The translations under genes were made by a program, and so were the position numbers. The notes beneath the pieces were generated by a model. It saw only the letters and a program-made list of their open reading frames with translations, had not been told where the DNA came from and made no database searches. 5,841 nucleotides of DNA from TCS-49 sp964442515 (GTDB taxonomy: Bacteria > Campylobacterota > Campylobacteria > Campylobacterales > Sulfurovaceae): positions 1 to 5,841 of the forward strand of contig CAYUAC010000118.1 in the NCBI GenBank assembly GCA_964442515.1, given 5' to 3'. The stretch's first letter is position 1; the number at the start of each line of letters is the position of its first letter. Of this stretch, positions 4,670 to 5,841 are shown one piece after another.

Positions 4670-5841
4670 AGTCAAACTCTTTTTTTCATATTTTATATTC
4701 GCTCTTTTACTGACTTTTATCTTAACACTCATTCATCTGTATTTTTCCGAGAAAAAAGGGCAAAACGTTTTTGAATACCGTGCCAAGGAGATGCTGATCG
4801 ACAAGATTCAGCTGATGAAATCTTTTGTTTCTGAAACTCCAAATCCAAAAAGACTGCAATGGATCATGCGGCACCTGCACGCAAGCGAAACGTTCAGGGC
4901 ATACTGTATCATCCCGGCAAAAGAAAACGTTCAATATCTGCACGTACCCTCTATGCGGTGGATGAAGCTGGAAAACAACACCGCAAAAAAAGCTGTCAAT
5001 ACCATTGCAAACTTCAATCAAAAAGAGTTCAGTATATTTCATGATGAAAAGACGGTTGTTCTGCCCGTTCCTTTTGTGCAAACAAACAGCAAGCAAAACG
5101 CGTATATGGTCTACGTAGCAAAGGAAAAACTGCTTGATGATTGTGATCAAAATAACTTTTTTATGATCGCGTGGATGGGGCTGGCGATGTTTTTACTCTC
5201 TTTCCCCTTTGCCTATATCGTTTACAGACCCTTATCAAAAGGGTTTGAAGATTTGCAAAAGCAAAAAAAGAATCTGCAAACGCAGATTGATAAAGACGTA
5301 CAGGAACTCAGCAAAAAAAATCTGCTTCTGACCCATCAGTCCAAGCTTGCTTCCATGGGCGACGCCATCGGCAATATCGCTCACCAGTGGAAGCTGCCTT
5401 TGACACGAATCCAGCTGGTACTGCAAAATCTTGATTCTTTGCAGGCAGCAAGACAGGATACAAAAACCACAAGCACGCTCATCGACCAGGCAAAAAACCA
5501 GATAAAGTATATGAGTGAAACGATTGACGTATTCCAAGACTTTTACAAAACAGATTCCCACAACAGTTTTGCTGTCTACGAAGCTGTAGACCAGGCGCTT
5601 AAAATCGTACAACAGACCCTGCAATCCAAACATATAAAACTAAAACTTTTTATAAAAGATCATAACGCCAAAGCAAGCGGCAGAGCCAACGAATTCGGAC
5701 AGGTTATTTTAAATCTCGTCGCCAACGCAAAAGATGAACTGATCAGAAACAAAATACAAAACGCCCGTATAACCGTAACGATACAAAAACACAATCACAA
5801 AAAGGTCAGCATTTCTGTAAAAGACAATGCCGGCGGCATTG
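4647..5841 (+). CDS. Membrane sensor histidine kinase, 3' end cut by the window edge
   Basis: 398 residues are visible. ATG at 4647 overlaps the response regulator end by 23 bp in another frame, indicating coupled translation; no strong ribosome site precedes it. Two membrane helices (about 11-33 and 171-192) flank a periplasmic sensor region of about 137 residues whose fold I do not recognise. A predicted coiled coil (about 198-226) links to the catalytic part without a clear HAMP domain. The H-box is GNIAHQWKLPL, with the phospho-accepting histidine at H246, the form common in Campylobacterota kinases. The N-box (NEFGQVILNLVANAKDEL) places the Mg-binding asparagine at N360. The G1 box begins DNAGGI at 393 just before the sequence ends; G2 lies outside. 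Partner: the response regulator upstream. Signal unknown; nitrite, hydroxylamine or another substrate of the octaheme enzyme would fit the context (inference only). Confidence 0.92.
   Translation, partial: MTLRLHYKVKLFFSYFIFALLLTFILTLIHLYFSEKKGQNVFEYRAKEMLIDKIQLMKSFVSETPNPKRLQWIMRHLHASETFRAYCIIPAKENVQYLHVPSMRWMKLENNTAKKAVNTIANFNQKEFSIFHDEKTVVLPVPFVQTNSKQNAYMVYVAKEKLLDDCDQNNFFMIAWMGLAMFLLSFPFAYIVYRPLSKGFEDLQKQKKNLQTQIDKDVQELSKKNLLLTHQSKLASMGDAIGNIAHQWKLPLTRIQLVLQNLDSLQAARQDTKTTSTLIDQAKNQIKYMSETIDVFQDFYKTDSHNSFAVYEAVDQALKIVQQTLQSKHIKLKLFIKDHNAKASGRANEFGQVILNLVANAKDELIRNKIQNARITVTIQKHNHKKVSISVKDNAGGI

Noticed and set aside
5309..5321. A8 tract in the kinase as a phase-variable switch
   Set aside because: It falls in a Lys-Lys-Asn stretch of an ordinary coiled-coil linker in an A-rich gene. 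Known phase-variable tracts in Campylobacterota are mainly longer G/C runs.
4722..5633. Minus-strand open frames across the kinase
   Set aside because: They lie opposite an intact kinase with H-, N- and G1-boxes in order. The translations are Phe/Leu/Cys-rich in the manner of antisense of Lys/Gln-rich coding sequence.

Overview
The window reads as part of a Campylobacterota-like (epsilonproteobacterial) or similar anaerobic respiratory chromosome. This is inferred from the HAO-type octaheme cytochrome, the NrfC/NrfD-type electron module and a histidine kinase with an 'IGNIAHQW' H-box, a form I associate with that phylum. The taxon is an inference; no rRNA or housekeeping gene is present to confirm it.

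Layout. Two gene groups diverge from a 140-bp intergenic region (3870-4009). Leftward (minus strand) run a membrane-anchored tetraheme cytochrome c (3869-3324), a Tat-exported ferredoxin-like protein of the NrfC/PsrB type (3336-2506) and a long NrfD/PsrC-type membrane quinol dehydrogenase (2509-1325). These three overlap by 13 bp and 4 bp and must be co-transcribed. After a 77-bp gap comes a secreted octaheme cytochrome c of the hydroxylamine oxidoreductase (HAO) family. It starts at 1247 and is cut off by the left window edge with all eight haem motifs present. Rightward (plus strand) run an OmpR-family response regulator (4010-4669) and, overlapping it by 23 bp, a membrane sensor histidine kinase (from 4647, cut off by the right edge inside its ATPase domain).

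How it fits together. The likely electron path is quinol -> NrfD-like membrane protein -> periplasmic Fe-S protein -> tetraheme cytochrome -> octaheme HAO-like enzyme. That would be a quinol-linked reductase for a nitrogen oxyanion or hydroxylamine (or possibly another small inorganic substrate). No molybdoenzyme is present, so the octaheme protein is the only candidate catalytic subunit seen.

The most striking observation is regulatory. Both minus-strand transcription units, and no other place I found, carry the same promoter architecture: two direct TTGCAC hexamers exactly 11 bp apart, then exactly 10 bp, then a TAnnnT -10-like hexamer. An 11-bp direct repeat abutting the -10 is what an OmpR/PhoB-family activator uses. 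The adjacent two-component system is therefore the obvious candidate regulator of both the electron module and the octaheme enzyme. An Fnr/Crp-like palindrome sits in the divergent region at about -41.5 from the predicted start of the regulator transcript, suggesting an oxygen- or redox-gated cascade: Fnr-like factor -> two-component system -> HAO module.
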